Both the position numbers and the translations under genes were made by a program. From assembly GCA_050953285.1 (NCBI GenBank), contig JBMNMK010000002.1, positions 124,001 through 188,000 on the forward strand: DNA of 64,000 nucleotides. The letters are read 5' to 3'. The DNA is from Olsenella_K sp050953285 (GTDB lineage Bacteria; Actinomycetota; Coriobacteriia; Coriobacteriales; Atopobiaceae). Each line of letters starts with the position of its first letter. Within the stretch, counting starts at the first letter, position 1. The notes under the pieces are model-generated. The model ran no database searches and had not been told where the DNA came from. It saw only the letters and a list, made by a program, of their open reading frames with translations. Shown here one piece after another: positions 7,901-15,808 of the stretch.

Positions 7901-9745
7901 AGAGCACCGCGTGCTGCAGACACTACCAGTAATGAAATTACTGCAACGGTGTCTGGTCTATCGCTGGATGCTGATAACGTGGAAAACGGTGACATCTTGA
8001 CAGCCATAGGTAGCGTCAGAGGCACGTTTGAGGCCACGGCAAGCATAGGTGACGTGAGCAAGTTCTTCTCGTTTACTTGGTCTGGTAAGCAGACAGAGAG
8101 TGGCAAGGATGAAGCAAGCGCAAATAGCAATGCCATTCAGTACTCCATGGAGGTCATTAAGCCATATAAGAGTTCTTTACCTGGAGACATTCTAATTGGT
8201 AAGGATACGGAGCACAGTCAAACCTACAAGGTGCTTTCCGGTGAGTCGCTTGATTTTACTGGGGCGCTTGATATGCAGCCCATTCTTGATCAGATGAGCG
8301 AGATTGAGAGTATCACCAACACAGGAGAGTCAAGCTATCCTGACATCTCGCTTAAGGACACAGATTGCACGTTTGTGGCAACCTTTACCATTCCCGACGG
8401 ACTGAGTTTGCCAGATAACGTTACGGCAACCGCTGAGAACTTCGGCGATGGTTTCTCCATTCAGAGCGTCGAGGCGGAGGGAAACAAAGTAACCGTCACC
8501 ATGAAACTCAAGGACGGTATCACCAACTACCAGGAGCTTAAGGCTGCAGTTGAAGCAGCTGGCCAGGGGTCAGGTGATGAAAATCACCGTTGGATGTATG
8601 TCACAATTCCAGGCGTGAAAGTCTCAAATGAAGCTAAGGTAGGCGATAAATTCACGGTTGTAGGTACGGTCTCGGGCACCATGAAGTCCACGGCAACCCT
8701 GAACTCCAAGACAAACTACTACGAGTTTGAGTGGAGTGGCACACAGTGGCCAGAGGGCGCTGATGCATTGACGCCCGATTCGCAAGACATCACCTTTACG
8801 GTAGAGGTTCCCCAGGCTATAGAGGAAGAGCTGCCAGGAGATATGCTTGTTCGCAGCAATGCCAGCGAAGCATGGGATACCCAGCATGAGGAGGTCTTCT
8901 CAACCAAACAAGGACAGACGCTCGATCATGCAGGCGCTCTGGACGTCTCTAAGATAAAGCAGCAAATGCTGGGTATTGAGCAGCAGTTCTTGAACACCGA
9001 TCCCCAAAACATTGCCGTTGCCATAAGCAACTTTGGCTTTACAGCAACTATCACGCTCCCGGAAGGCATTACTCCTCCGCAAGACCTGTCATCTGCTGAT
9101 CTTGCCACGACGGAAAACTTTGGCGATGGTTTTGAGATTACAGACGTTGAGGTTGATGGCCAGACGGTAACCGTGCACTTTGGCCTGGTAGATCCTGCTC
9201 GTATTGATACATATGCCAAGCTTAAAGATGTTGTTCAAGCTGCTGGCAAGCAAGACGTTACGGGATCAGAAGGCGAGTGGATGCGCATTGTTATACCAGG
9301 TGTTATGGTGCAGAAAGATGCCGCTATAGATACCGATCTCACGGCAACAGGTAGCGTTGCCGGAACCTTTGCAGCAACTGCAACATCAAAGATTTCTGGT
9401 AAGCGCATGGTCTTCTCGTTTGGGTGGAATGGGACGCAGTGGCCAGAGGGTAGCGATTCTACACTCCTGGCGGGCGATACAAACATCCAGTTGACGGTGA
9501 GTGCGGCAAAGGCAGACGTTCCGGAGAACCCGGAGAACCCGGATACCCCGGACATCCCTGCGCCAGATGAGCACGCTCCGGAGCAGCCGGGGGCGGATAC
9601 GCCTGCAGCTAAGGAGCCTCGCCAGGAACAACTGCCAAAGTCCGGCGATACGCAACTACCAGCGTCAGCGCTTGCCCTGATCGGTGCAGCTGGTGCGGCA
9701 GCTGTTGCGACAGCAGTCATGTATCGCAAGAGAAAACAGAAGTAA
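4940..9745 (+). CDS. LPXTG-type cell-wall-anchored surface protein, 1601 residues
   Basis: A large secreted adhesin-like protein. The start is ATG 4940, nine bases after GAGGGAG; an in-frame TTG at 4931 abuts that site. A signal peptide occupies residues 1-31 (basic start, hydrophobic VSAVLIAALVL, GYAAA). A Ser/Asp/Glu-rich linker runs to about 120. Then comes a beta-helix-like region with many 'Y/V-N-S-L-T' turns (about 130-480) and InlB-type repeat segments (VEFYGWYYKD...MQVYAKWNA; about 500-800). Three homologous modules follow, at about 842-1075, 1080-1290 and 1298-1505, each with (M)xxIE, a fibronectin-like 'NFGDGF' strand and LKDGI.NY..LK. A Pro-rich wall spanner and the sorting signal LPKSGD (L1565-D1570, Ser for Thr), a hydrophobic helix and RKRKQK end it. 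No sortase gene is in the window. Confidence 0.92.
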   Translation: MKNARSDIWRKVVSAVLIAALVLQFNPGYAAAISDQVSGSAQAAASQDVDNHATSAATATDGSDGSANSNEDVSADSNQQSDESTAPDNESTESGTHDEGAGATGGLSEKSPSVLDTFVSLLRSNSTLDEVYLSTSGDDSQEGTADKPVKTLGRALELVKDGGYIHTAGSYTYEGDLSISKSVTFIGTDNFLTLQGGTLTASGSVSWVGYTTALTINSDATLGDGTYTFNQVNTGIDLKGSIKGTSRDALHVTVNANKNQVGINTTGKDLKYQKATITWNSGRVDGWTYRSLYMDDCTFYVKDVWLFSSASQPFNVQNSDLTIEGRFNQNSWRGGHVLSVYQDVPAYFTNSNVTVIGSRINVAGGQPLYITDSSLTVKDSPDGGININYGTSVYVENSTLKADNVSRGFVAAGADNASNLYVSGSSVIETAASAQADSVGVNGTYAVTGGTFKVYNGKLSDSNCVPTNGSEHGSEKLTLFTLADPSLTSLSLIDKNGQTYTYPVEKANADGSKNVWAPADTVTYTLNNSNARFADGTTADKSFTAMRGMTVTAATGYVNGSGTYVQNNFADPGTPTDVNGVEFYGWYYKDAQGNEHEYDPATTPVTAQMQVYAKWNAKTVVYHNGAGARHVVNLDPGDTTATALSFDEVAGTVDAFKRAGKTFSTWALAENGSNPVKAGDTLTFDKDQTQIDLYAQYTDNLYTVKFSANGGTFSEDSVFKNKDYFTIEKDAEGGDVAVLNKQATYGQTLHDVTEALGLKYADKSDAYLEVDAGAKLNGYKLASTEQWAQTPNARASIRFDSYKWWILTYEGENPTITSDVTYYLTWTTTASGDDNITDNGLTLDSDMWGASREESSKMGFVRPGETFSLTGMVNTQGIKDQMSEIEKQFGQTPSDFSNIALTRARSTFDVVLNVPQGVIVPANPQVSVNGLGDLFDVQETSVNGQQVTITMTLKDGIDNYQKLKDAVDSTGTQKAQPSLLRSLLALVRAPRAADTTSNEITATVSGLSLDADNVENGDILTAIGSVRGTFEATASIGDVSKFFSFTWSGKQTESGKDEASANSNAIQYSMEVIKPYKSSLPGDILIGKDTEHSQTYKVLSGESLDFTGALDMQPILDQMSEIESITNTGESSYPDISLKDTDCTFVATFTIPDGLSLPDNVTATAENFGDGFSIQSVEAEGNKVTVTMKLKDGITNYQELKAAVEAAGQGSGDENHRWMYVTIPGVKVSNEAKVGDKFTVVGTVSGTMKSTATLNSKTNYYEFEWSGTQWPEGADALTPDSQDITFTVEVPQAIEEELPGDMLVRSNASEAWDTQHEEVFSTKQGQTLDHAGALDVSKIKQQMLGIEQQFLNTDPQNIAVAISNFGFTATITLPEGITPPQDLSSADLATTENFGDGFEITDVEVDGQTVTVHFGLVDPARIDTYAKLKDVVQAAGKQDVTGSEGEWMRIVIPGVMVQKDAAIDTDLTATGSVAGTFAATATSKISGKRMVFSFGWNGTQWPEGSDSTLLAGDTNIQLTVSAAKADVPENPENPDTPDIPAPDEHAPEQPGADTPAAKEPRQEQLPKSGDTQLPASALALIGAAGAAAVATAVMYRKRKQK

Positions 9746-9807
9746 TCTGGTTTGCTCTCAGATGACTTCCTTGATGGAAAAGCTGCTCATTCAGTGAGCT
9801 AAGAAAA

Positions 9808-9846
9808 GGGGCGTCCACACAGGTGCGTGGGCGCCCAATTCTTTTA
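9808..9846 (+). terminator. Rho-independent terminator after the surface protein
   Basis: The stem GGGCGTCCAC (9809-9818) pairs with GTGGGCGCCC (9827-9836) with one mismatch-like G-T, followed by AATTCTTTT. Confidence 0.8.
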
Positions 9847-9908
9847 TAGGAGTGTTTGAGGATCGATCTTAAAGATTGGCCTTAAGGATCTGCTCTAAAG
9901 TCGTCCAT

Positions 9909-11201
9909 TTATGAGTGAGTGATCTCTCTTTTGGGCGCGTTATGCTCGATGTTTCTCACGCTGGGCAGAGCCCAGAGTACAACGCTCAAAATGAGCATTG
10001 AAGTGCCGCAGAGTACAAACCAGATGGGGACACCCGTAACATCGGCAAAGAGCGAAGAAAACACCAGGCCAACAGGCATTGCCCAGGACATGAGCGCGCC
10101 AAACAGACCGAAGGCGCGCCCTAGGTAATCAGGGGCAATACGCTGCTGCATCAAAGAGATGAGCGCCGTGTTATAGAAGGGAACACAGACGCCCATAGCT
10201 CCACTCAAGGCGACAAACGCAATGAAGCCGTCAGGGCCAAGCAAGCCGGAGGCAAGGGTGGTGGCGCCGCAGATGGTGGTCGCAAAGACGACCGAGATTG
10301 CCCGGTTCTTAAAGCCGCCCGTTGCGGTCAGCAAGAATGAACCCAAAATCATGCCGCCGGCAAAGGCGGATTCAACCACCGCCGCCTGCGTGGTGGTACC
10401 GGCAAAGTGGTCCAGCGTCATGAGCGGAAATAGGGCAGATATCGGCGCAAATGCTAAGGAGAACACAAAACCTACCCACATGAGGCTAAACAAGCCTTGA
10501 TCTCTGCGCATGATGACATAGCCTTCATGTGTTTCCGCCCTTAATGCTTGCACCTGTTTCTGTACGCTGTATTTCTCGGAATGTACCGATGGCGCCGCTA
10601 TGGTCAGGCGAGCAACCACAACAAGCCCCGAAGCAATCAGTGCGCCTGCAATATCTAAGCCAATCATAGAGGGGAGTCCCCAGAGAGGATACATTGCAGC
10701 TGCCAGCGCATTTCCCAAGATGTATCCGCCTGACTGCATCATCTGAGAGAGACCTGCCAAGCGTGTGAGTGCGGAGTCGGGCGCCAAGTGGGGCGTGAGC
10801 GACTGGGAGGCAGGCGTGTAAAACGTTGTTCCCACGGCACGCAAGAAAAGCGCAATCAAGCACGCAATGAGCGGCGCGCCTGACGCCTCTGCCGATATGA
10901 GCAGCCCAACCGATACCGCTGCGATGGCAAGGTCAGACCCAATGAGGGTCGCCTTGAGCGGTAGCCTATCAACAATGGTGCCGGCAAGCGCACCCAAGAT
11001 CGCCTGCGGCAAGAAGGCGACAAGCATGGCAACGGAGAGCATGTTGGCCGACTCGGTCAGAAAAACCAGATGCCAAATTATGCCCATCTGCAACACCGAG
11101 CTGGTGATGGTAGAGACCAGCTCACCGCCCCACACCAAAGCAAGCTTGGTTTTCCAGTTGGAAGAAAACTCCTCCTGAGCGGTTGACGCGCCTTTATCCA
11201 T
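9909..11201 (-). CDS. MFS transporter, macrolide-efflux (DHA3/MefA)-like
   Basis: This 430-residue membrane protein has about 12 hydrophobic segments. The N-terminal 'FSSNWKTKLALVWGGELVS...SSVLQMGIIWHLVF' and 'LVAFLPQAILGALAGTIVDRLPLK' are typical of the MFS_3/DHA3 proton-drug antiporters that include MefA. Drug specificity cannot be read from sequence. GAGGTGAC lies before the ATG at 11201. It begins 28 bp after the stop of the DUF438/PAS gene on the same strand, so the two are probably co-transcribed. Confidence 0.82.
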   Translation of the reverse strand: MDKGASTAQEEFSSNWKTKLALVWGGELVSTITSSVLQMGIIWHLVFLTESANMLSVAMLVAFLPQAILGALAGTIVDRLPLKATLIGSDLAIAAVSVGLLISAEASGAPLIACLIALFLRAVGTTFYTPASQSLTPHLAPDSALTRLAGLSQMMQSGGYILGNALAAAMYPLWGLPSMIGLDIAGALIASGLVVVARLTIAAPSVHSEKYSVQKQVQALRAETHEGYVIMRRDQGLFSLMWVGFVFSLAFAPISALFPLMTLDHFAGTTTQAAVVESAFAGGMILGSFLLTATGGFKNRAISVVFATTICGATTLASGLLGPDGFIAFVALSGAMGVCVPFYNTALISLMQQRIAPDYLGRAFGLFGALMSWAMPVGLVFSSLFADVTGVPIWFVLCGTSMLILSVVLWALPSVRNIEHNAPKREITHS

Positions 11202-11229
11202 GTCACCTCATATCTGCCGAGCTTCTTGG

Positions 11230-12447
11230 CTAGGACGTGGCAAAGTGCTCCTTGGCCGCACTCATGTCTTGCACAACTTCCAAGCAGCCCACATAGTTCT
11301 GCGCGGAATCTCTTACCGCAATATAGCGGATCCAGCGGGGCTTGTCCTCCCGCTCCATCCATATGGCAACTTCGTCGCGCTCACCACTCTTGAGCTGCGA
11401 CAATATCTGCTTAACCATGGCCTGCGCTTTGGGCGGGTGGCACGAGAAAACGTCTCGTCCTAAAGCGGTTTGAGGGCGTTTAAAAAGCTTATGTCCCTGG
11501 TTGAAATAGCGGTTGATGTTGTTTGCGTCCACAAAGGTGAGCTCGGCCGGAATGGTGTTGAGCATGGCCTCAAGCTCCGCAAGTTTGAGCGAGCCGCTGC
11601 CTATCACTATGCGCTCGGCGTCTGCGCCGTCCGTGGCACAGAGGGTCTGCGCTGCACGTTCCGCCTCTTCCCAGTGCCCGTACTCAACACCAAAGCACAC
11701 GTCGTAATCCTGCATATCGCGCCAAAGACCCATCCACTCTTCTGGCGAAAACTCCTTCTCGCACGTGGGAAGCAGAATGTTGCGCTCCTTAAAACACATC
11801 TCATGCGCGCTCATGACCGCTGCGGATACGGTATCGTACCAGGCCGTATCATCGGACGCGCTCTGCTTGCAGGCGCTCAAGGCCGACTTAATTTCCCCGT
11901 CTTTTGCCCACATCACCTGCGAAGGCCCTATCACATCATGCTTCTCTGCAAGCTGTGGGTAGAGCAAGTCACCCTTCTTCTTGTAATGAATACCCAGGTC
12001 ACGAACCTTATCCAACAGCTTCACGAGCTCGAAGAAGCTGCGCTTTGCAATGAATTTTTGCGCCTGGGCGAGAAATTCTTCCGCTCGGTCATTCTCTTCC
12101 GTAAGAACGCGCAGCGGGTGGTCGCTGGTCTCATGTGCGGCGGGTGCAGGTTCTTCTTGCCCGGCAAGCATGCGTTCTACGGCTGCTTCTGCAGCTTCAA
12201 AGGTGGAGGCGGTAGGACCGCAGGCGTCGTGAAAGAGCGCGGAGTGGACGTCGCAGAGGCGCTGCACCTCCTTGGCTGGTGTGCCGGACTTGAGGAGCTG
12301 TTGCTCTGCATCCAAGATCTCTTGGGGATCAACATCTGAGAACGCGGCAACAAAGTCCACCTTAACGCTTTCAAGTGGCTCGCCGGCGCTCAGGCGCTCG
12401 AGGTAGCCTTTGATTGTCTCTACACGCGATGGTTTTTCTGAAGACAT
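11230..12447 (-). CDS. DUF438 / hemerythrin-like / PAS domain protein
   Basis: This 405-residue cytoplasmic protein has three parts. Residues 1-75 are a DUF438-type helical region (VETIKGYLERLSAGEPLESVKVDF, then DPQEILDAEQQLL). A helical hemerythrin-like region follows with scattered His (HPLRVLTEENDRA, IHYKKKGDLLYPQLAEKHDV, SAHEMCFKERNILLPTC). A C-terminal PAS fold ends it (LEAMLNTIPAELTFVDANNINRYFNQGHKLFKRPQTALGRDVFSCHPPK, then WIRYIAVRD). Such proteins are redox, oxygen or NO sensors. No enzymatic output domain is visible. The start at 12447 follows AAAGAGG; an in-frame upstream start at 12489 would add a His/Met-rich extension and overlap a terminator hairpin. Confidence 0.8.
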   Translation of the reverse strand: MSSEKPSRVETIKGYLERLSAGEPLESVKVDFVAAFSDVDPQEILDAEQQLLKSGTPAKEVQRLCDVHSALFHDACGPTASTFEAAEAAVERMLAGQEEPAPAAHETSDHPLRVLTEENDRAEEFLAQAQKFIAKRSFFELVKLLDKVRDLGIHYKKKGDLLYPQLAEKHDVIGPSQVMWAKDGEIKSALSACKQSASDDTAWYDTVSAAVMSAHEMCFKERNILLPTCEKEFSPEEWMGLWRDMQDYDVCFGVEYGHWEEAERAAQTLCATDGADAERIVIGSGSLKLAELEAMLNTIPAELTFVDANNINRYFNQGHKLFKRPQTALGRDVFSCHPPKAQAMVKQILSQLKSGERDEVAIWMEREDKPRWIRYIAVRDSAQNYVGCLEVVQDMSAAKEHFATS

Positions 12448-12490
12448 AGGTGCCTCTTTCTGCTGGTGCATGTGGTGCGTGTGGTGCATG

Positions 12491-12520
12491 AAAAAAGTGG
12501 CGCAGGCATGTGCCTGCGCC
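12491..12520 (-). terminator. Perfect hairpin terminator between two minus-strand genes
   Basis: GGCGCAGGCA (12499-12508) and TGCCTGCGCC (12511-12520) form a perfect 10-bp stem. Read on the minus strand it is followed by ACTTTTTT (12491-12496), ending the upstream 12535-12963 gene. It lies only about 45 bp before the DUF438 start, so DUF438 needs its own promoter or read-through. Confidence 0.85.
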
Positions 12521-12534
12521 GTTAGAAGTTTGAC

Positions 12535-12963
12535 TTAGAGGGTGGCCGCCGTGGCTATGAGCTCATCGAGCTCCGCCTCGCTGTCCTTGTGGCCCAAAGC
12601 CGCGCAGGCGCGCGCCAAGAACACGTCTACCTCGTCGCGCTCCGCTCCTGCGCTGATGGCCTCATATGCAGGCTTTCCCAGGCGCTTGATGGCTGCGAGG
12701 AGCTGTTGCTGCTTTTGGGCCAGGTGCGGAGATACCTCCAGCGTCTCTGCGCCCAGCTCCACACCGCGGTGATCTGAGATGTGTGCGGCACGTGCGCGGA
12801 CGGCCTCAATTGCCTGCGACTCGTCGGCGCTATCCAGAGCGCAGATACCTGCTGCGAGCTCACCAAATGCATGGCCGCAGGGCACAAAGCCGGGGACAGC
12901 ATCCATTGCGTTGGAGAGGGTCTGTCCCAAAGACACCAGGGCGGAAACAAGCTGATCTGACAT
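12535..12963 (-). CDS. Uncharacterised 142-residue helical protein
   Basis: I do not recognise this protein. It is acidic, rich in Ala, Leu and Glu, and predicted almost entirely helical, with no signal peptide or membrane segment. Two cysteines and a His fall in an N-terminal stretch (PGFVPCGHAFGELAAGICAL), too few for a clear metal site. AAGGGATG precedes the ATG at good spacing. It lies between the uracil-glycosylase-like gene and DUF438 on the same strand and has its own strong terminator, so it is a bona fide transcription unit end. Confidence 0.65.
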   Translation of the reverse strand: MSDQLVSALVSLGQTLSNAMDAVPGFVPCGHAFGELAAGICALDSADESQAIEAVRARAAHISDHRGVELGAETLEVSPHLAQKQQQLLAAIKRLGKPAYEAISAGAERDEVDVFLARACAALGHKDSEAELDELIATAATL

Positions 12964-13041
12964 AGTGCATCCCTTCTTTTGAAGTGGTTAAAACCTATGA
13001 AGTGACTGGAACCGTGATTGGTGGAAAACGTTGAGTGCGCT

Positions 13042-13629
13042 TTACGAGAGCGCGTCATGCACACGTGCTTTGAGCTGGGGTAAGACATCTTTCTCAAACC
13101 AGGGGTTGCGCGACATCCATAGTTGATTTCTGGGGGAGGGATGAACCAAGGGGAAGTACGTGGGCCCAAACTCCTGCCAGTTCCTCACCATATCTGTGAG
13201 CGGTCGGCTTTTCTTTACCGGCAGATACGCGTGCGTCGCATATGAGCCGATAAGTACGGTGAGCTGCACGTTTTGCATGAGGGCAAAGAGCTTTGGATGC
13301 CACGTTGCCGCAAAGTTGGCGCGCGGCGGCAGATCTCCCGAGCATCCCTTACCAGGAAAATAGAAGTCCATAGGAATGAGCGCAACCTTTTGAGGATCAT
13401 AAAAAGTTGCATCATTGATGCCAAGCCATTCCCTCAGGCGATCCCCACTCTTATCGCGCCAGGGGATACCAATTTCTTGGGCCACGCGGCCGGGCGCCTG
13501 TCCAATGATGACCACCCGTGATTGCTCAGACGCGCTAAAGAGTGGAGAAATGCCTGCTTGCGTGTAGTGTGCGTTGGCAGGATCTTGCATGATCTCACGT
13601 TTGATTGTCTCGATTGACTCTTCTGACAT
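13042..13629 (-). CDS. Uracil-DNA glycosylase superfamily protein
   Basis: This 195-residue protein has the two UDG-superfamily signatures: an N-terminal active-site motif VIIGQAPGRVAQEIGIPW (GQAPG) and the C-terminal HPSPRN loop. The middle, GDRLREWLGI...VALIPMDFYFPGKG, matches the compact bacterial 'uracil-DNA glycosylase family' group rather than Ung itself. It could excise uracil or act on an unknown substrate. The start at 13629 follows GGGAGGTGG; the frame stays open 44 codons upstream without a ribosome site, and I treat that part as untranslated. Confidence 0.8.
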   Translation of the reverse strand: MSEESIETIKREIMQDPANAHYTQAGISPLFSASEQSRVVIIGQAPGRVAQEIGIPWRDKSGDRLREWLGINDATFYDPQKVALIPMDFYFPGKGCSGDLPPRANFAATWHPKLFALMQNVQLTVLIGSYATHAYLPVKKSRPLTDMVRNWQEFGPTYFPLVHPSPRNQLWMSRNPWFEKDVLPQLKARVHDALS

Positions 13630-13759
13630 CAAGATCCACCTCCCGAAGGACTCCTTTAGAGCTCTCGAAGAACTCCCAAAGAACTGAAATGTTCTAATTA
13701 CAACAAATGTATTGTTACCCAGTACATGACACATTTGGAGCACGACGTAAAAACGCCAC

Positions 13760-13794
13760 AAAAAGAGGGCAGTACCTCGTGCGTGGTACTGCCC
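13760..13794 (-). terminator. Terminator of the sigma/DUF4179 operon
   Basis: A perfect 10-bp stem (13767-13776 with 13785-13794) with an 8-base loop. On the minus strand it is followed by TCTTTTTG, ending the transcript that carries the DUF4179 gene. Confidence 0.88.
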
Positions 13795-13891
13795 TGATGG
13801 GGGAGTGCAGTGGGATCACACCGCTAACGTGCGCTGGTTCTTCTCGCCCGCGCGCGGTAGCTCTGCCGCTCAGGTGAGAGAGCCATAGTGG

Positions 13892-14983
13892 TTATTCCGC
13901 AGGCGTGGCGCTGATGCCAGCAAAGCTGACGGAGGCAATGTCTGCAGGATTGATGATGTTCTTGAAGTAGGTGCCGGTGGCGCACATGGTTTTGCCCTGC
14001 TCTTCATGGGAGTATCCTGAGCCGGACGGCATGCTCATAACCGTGCCGTCTTTCATGGTGACGGTGATCGTGCCCAGATCCAGGTAGGAAGGCGACCACT
14101 GGGTGCCCGATGGAGGAGCAACCTCAACACCATCGACGGTGTAGTCAATGTTGATGGCAACAGGTGAGACGGAAATGGCGTTGATGGTGGCAGAGGTATC
14201 TGCTACCGTGAGCGAACCTGTGGGCGTGAGCTCCAGCTGGTCCTCGTCGTAGTTGATCTTAAAGGTCAGATCCCATGAGCCGGTAAGTAACGGCTCAGAC
14301 TGGGCAGGCGAATCTGCATCCACCAGGGAAATCCCTTCCAGGTGCGCGTGCATGCTGGCACCTATGATGCTGTTATCGTGGTAGATGGAATACATAGTTA
14401 CCAGTTGAATGGCATTATCCGCAGGATCTGCATCATAAAAATATGAACTGCCGCCCGCGCCCAGAGCACCGGCTACCCACGTATTGATGTCATCGTGGAG
14501 ATACTTTCCATCAATGGTCAGCATGCCCTGATCGTCCGTTTGCACATCGCCAAAGCTCTGCCCGTCCTGGCGCCAGAGGCTATAGACCACGGCGACGTTT
14601 CTGCCATCCCCAATAATGGTATCAGCGGAAAAATAGACGCCTCCGCTTTCTGCCACAGCATTCACGGGCTTGCCAACTTTGTGCACGATTTCTGTGTCAG
14701 CGCTCATGCCAAAGATGTCTTCGATAGCACTCATTACGCTCACTAGCTGGCCTGTTGCATACGCATGGGTGCCCACGCCTAAGGCGATAAGCACGGCGGC
14801 GGCTGCGGCGGCAACCTTGAACAGAAGTGGCCTTCGGTGTGTCAGCTGCGCTTGCCGCTCCGGCAGCTCTGCCCCAGCTGCAAGGATATTCTCGACTAGC
14901 TGGTCTTTCTGCGGATCGGAGAATTGCATCTGTCCCAATTCGGTGCTATATGCAGCAGCAAAGTTCTTTTCGGAAGTATCCAT
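13892..14983 (-). CDS. DUF4179 membrane protein, probable anti-sigma partner
   Basis: This 363-residue protein has a cytoplasmic N-terminal part (about 1-52), one membrane helix (LFKVAAAAAAVLIALGVGTHAYA, about 53-77) and a large extracytoplasmic region. The FGMSADTEIVHKVGKPV and DGKYLHDDINTW text and the beta-rich C-terminal half match DUF4179. Proteins of this type are usually encoded right after an ECF-type sigma factor, as here (36 bp after its stop). It therefore probably holds the sigma factor inactive until an envelope signal arrives; this role is inferred from context. The start at ATG 14983 follows GAGAGGAG; a TTG two codons upstream is disfavoured. Confidence 0.78.
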   Translation of the reverse strand: MDTSEKNFAAAYSTELGQMQFSDPQKDQLVENILAAGAELPERQAQLTHRRPLLFKVAAAAAAVLIALGVGTHAYATGQLVSVMSAIEDIFGMSADTEIVHKVGKPVNAVAESGGVYFSADTIIGDGRNVAVVYSLWRQDGQSFGDVQTDDQGMLTIDGKYLHDDINTWVAGALGAGGSSYFYDADPADNAIQLVTMYSIYHDNSIIGASMHAHLEGISLVDADSPAQSEPLLTGSWDLTFKINYDEDQLELTPTGSLTVADTSATINAISVSPVAINIDYTVDGVEVAPPSGTQWSPSYLDLGTITVTMKDGTVMSMPSGSGYSHEEQGKTMCATGTYFKNIINPADIASVSFAGISATPAE

Positions 14984-15019
14984 GATCAAAGCTCCTCTCT
15001 TTGTTCTCGTCTTTCACCG

Positions 15020-15568
15020 CTAGGAAACGCTTTTCTCAAGCTTGATCTTGAGATCTTGTCGTGCTCGGCTGAGTCTTTTGGTTACTGCTGCCTCGGAAAT
15101 GCCTGTTATGGTGGCAATTTCTACGATGCTCATGCGCTCAAAATAGCGGAGGTATATCACCTCGCGCGAAGCAAGGGGCAGCTTCATCACCTGCGAGAGC
15201 ACGTCTTTGGCCGAAAAGCGCGCGTCGTCGCGCTCTGGTGCCACAAACTGCCCGCCGGCTGCCTCGATGCCATCAAACGGAATGACCTTGCGTACGGAGG
15301 CACTCTTGATGAAGTCTTTTGCCGCATTTGCCGTACAGCGGATGACCCACGCGCGCTCGTGGTCAAGGCTCTCAAAGTGCGGCGCATGGTACATGAGCTT
15401 GATGAGCACGTCCTGGCTGATATCTTCTGCATCGGCCCTGTTGCCGACGTATGTATACGCTACGCGCAGCGCAAGATCAGCGTAGGCGGAGACCAGTCGC
15501 TCTGCCTCATACCTGTCGGGAGCGGCCGCGTGTCCAACGGGTGGTGCTCCTTTCGTGTGCTTGCGCAT
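15020..15568 (-). CDS. RNA polymerase sigma factor, ECF-like sigma-70 family
   Basis: This 182-residue protein has sigma region 2 (LALRVAYTYVGNRADAEDISQDVLIKLM, with WVIRCTANAAKDF) and region 4 with helix-turn-helix (LPLASREVIYLRYFERMSIVEIATITGISEAAVTKRLSRARQDLK). Regions 1 and 3 are absent, as in ECF sigma factors. AAGGGAG precedes the ATG. The DUF4179 gene lies immediately downstream, which suggests a sigma/anti-sigma pair. Target promoters were not found in the window. Confidence 0.88.
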   Translation of the reverse strand: MRKHTKGAPPVGHAAAPDRYEAERLVSAYADLALRVAYTYVGNRADAEDISQDVLIKLMYHAPHFESLDHERAWVIRCTANAAKDFIKSASVRKVIPFDGIEAAGGQFVAPERDDARFSAKDVLSQVMKLPLASREVIYLRYFERMSIVEIATITGISEAAVTKRLSRARQDLKIKLEKSVS

Positions 15569-15659
15569 GGTATTCTCCCTTGTCTGTTTGTGCTGTCTTG
15601 GACGTCCTTACCTTCTATACGATTGCCTGCGTACAACCTGACAAGAAATGTGGCCGAAT

Positions 15660-15740
15660 TCGACGGTTCATGGAGTTTTGTGCGCAAAAACGATGCTTCA
15701 TGGAGAAGTGTGCGCGGGTGGGGAGGTTCGTGGCTGCACG
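15660..15740 (+). repeat. Three-unit intergenic repeat with exact 30-bp period
   Basis: GGTTCATGG (15665), GCTTCATGG (15695) and GGTTCGTGG (15725) start exactly 30 bp apart. Flanking bases are also shared: unit one ends TTTTGTGCGC, unit two GAAGTGTGCG. The same three units, in the same order and at the same period, recur at 48.0 kb. Confidence 0.85.
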
Positions 15741-15748
15741 CCGCGCAG

Positions 15749-15808
15749 CGCTATATCACACGCTACCTGCGCATTTACGCCACATACCACGCTACCTGCG
15801 CGTTTGCG
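15749..15808 (+). repeat. Two-unit 30-bp repeat with CTACCTGCGC core
   Basis: CTACCTGCGC occurs at 15763 and 15793, again 30 bp apart, inside two similar 30-bp units (CAC-rich left part, TTACG/TTGCG right part). It directly follows the GGTTCATGG repeat and ends at the stop codon of the methyltransferase gene. Confidence 0.7.
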
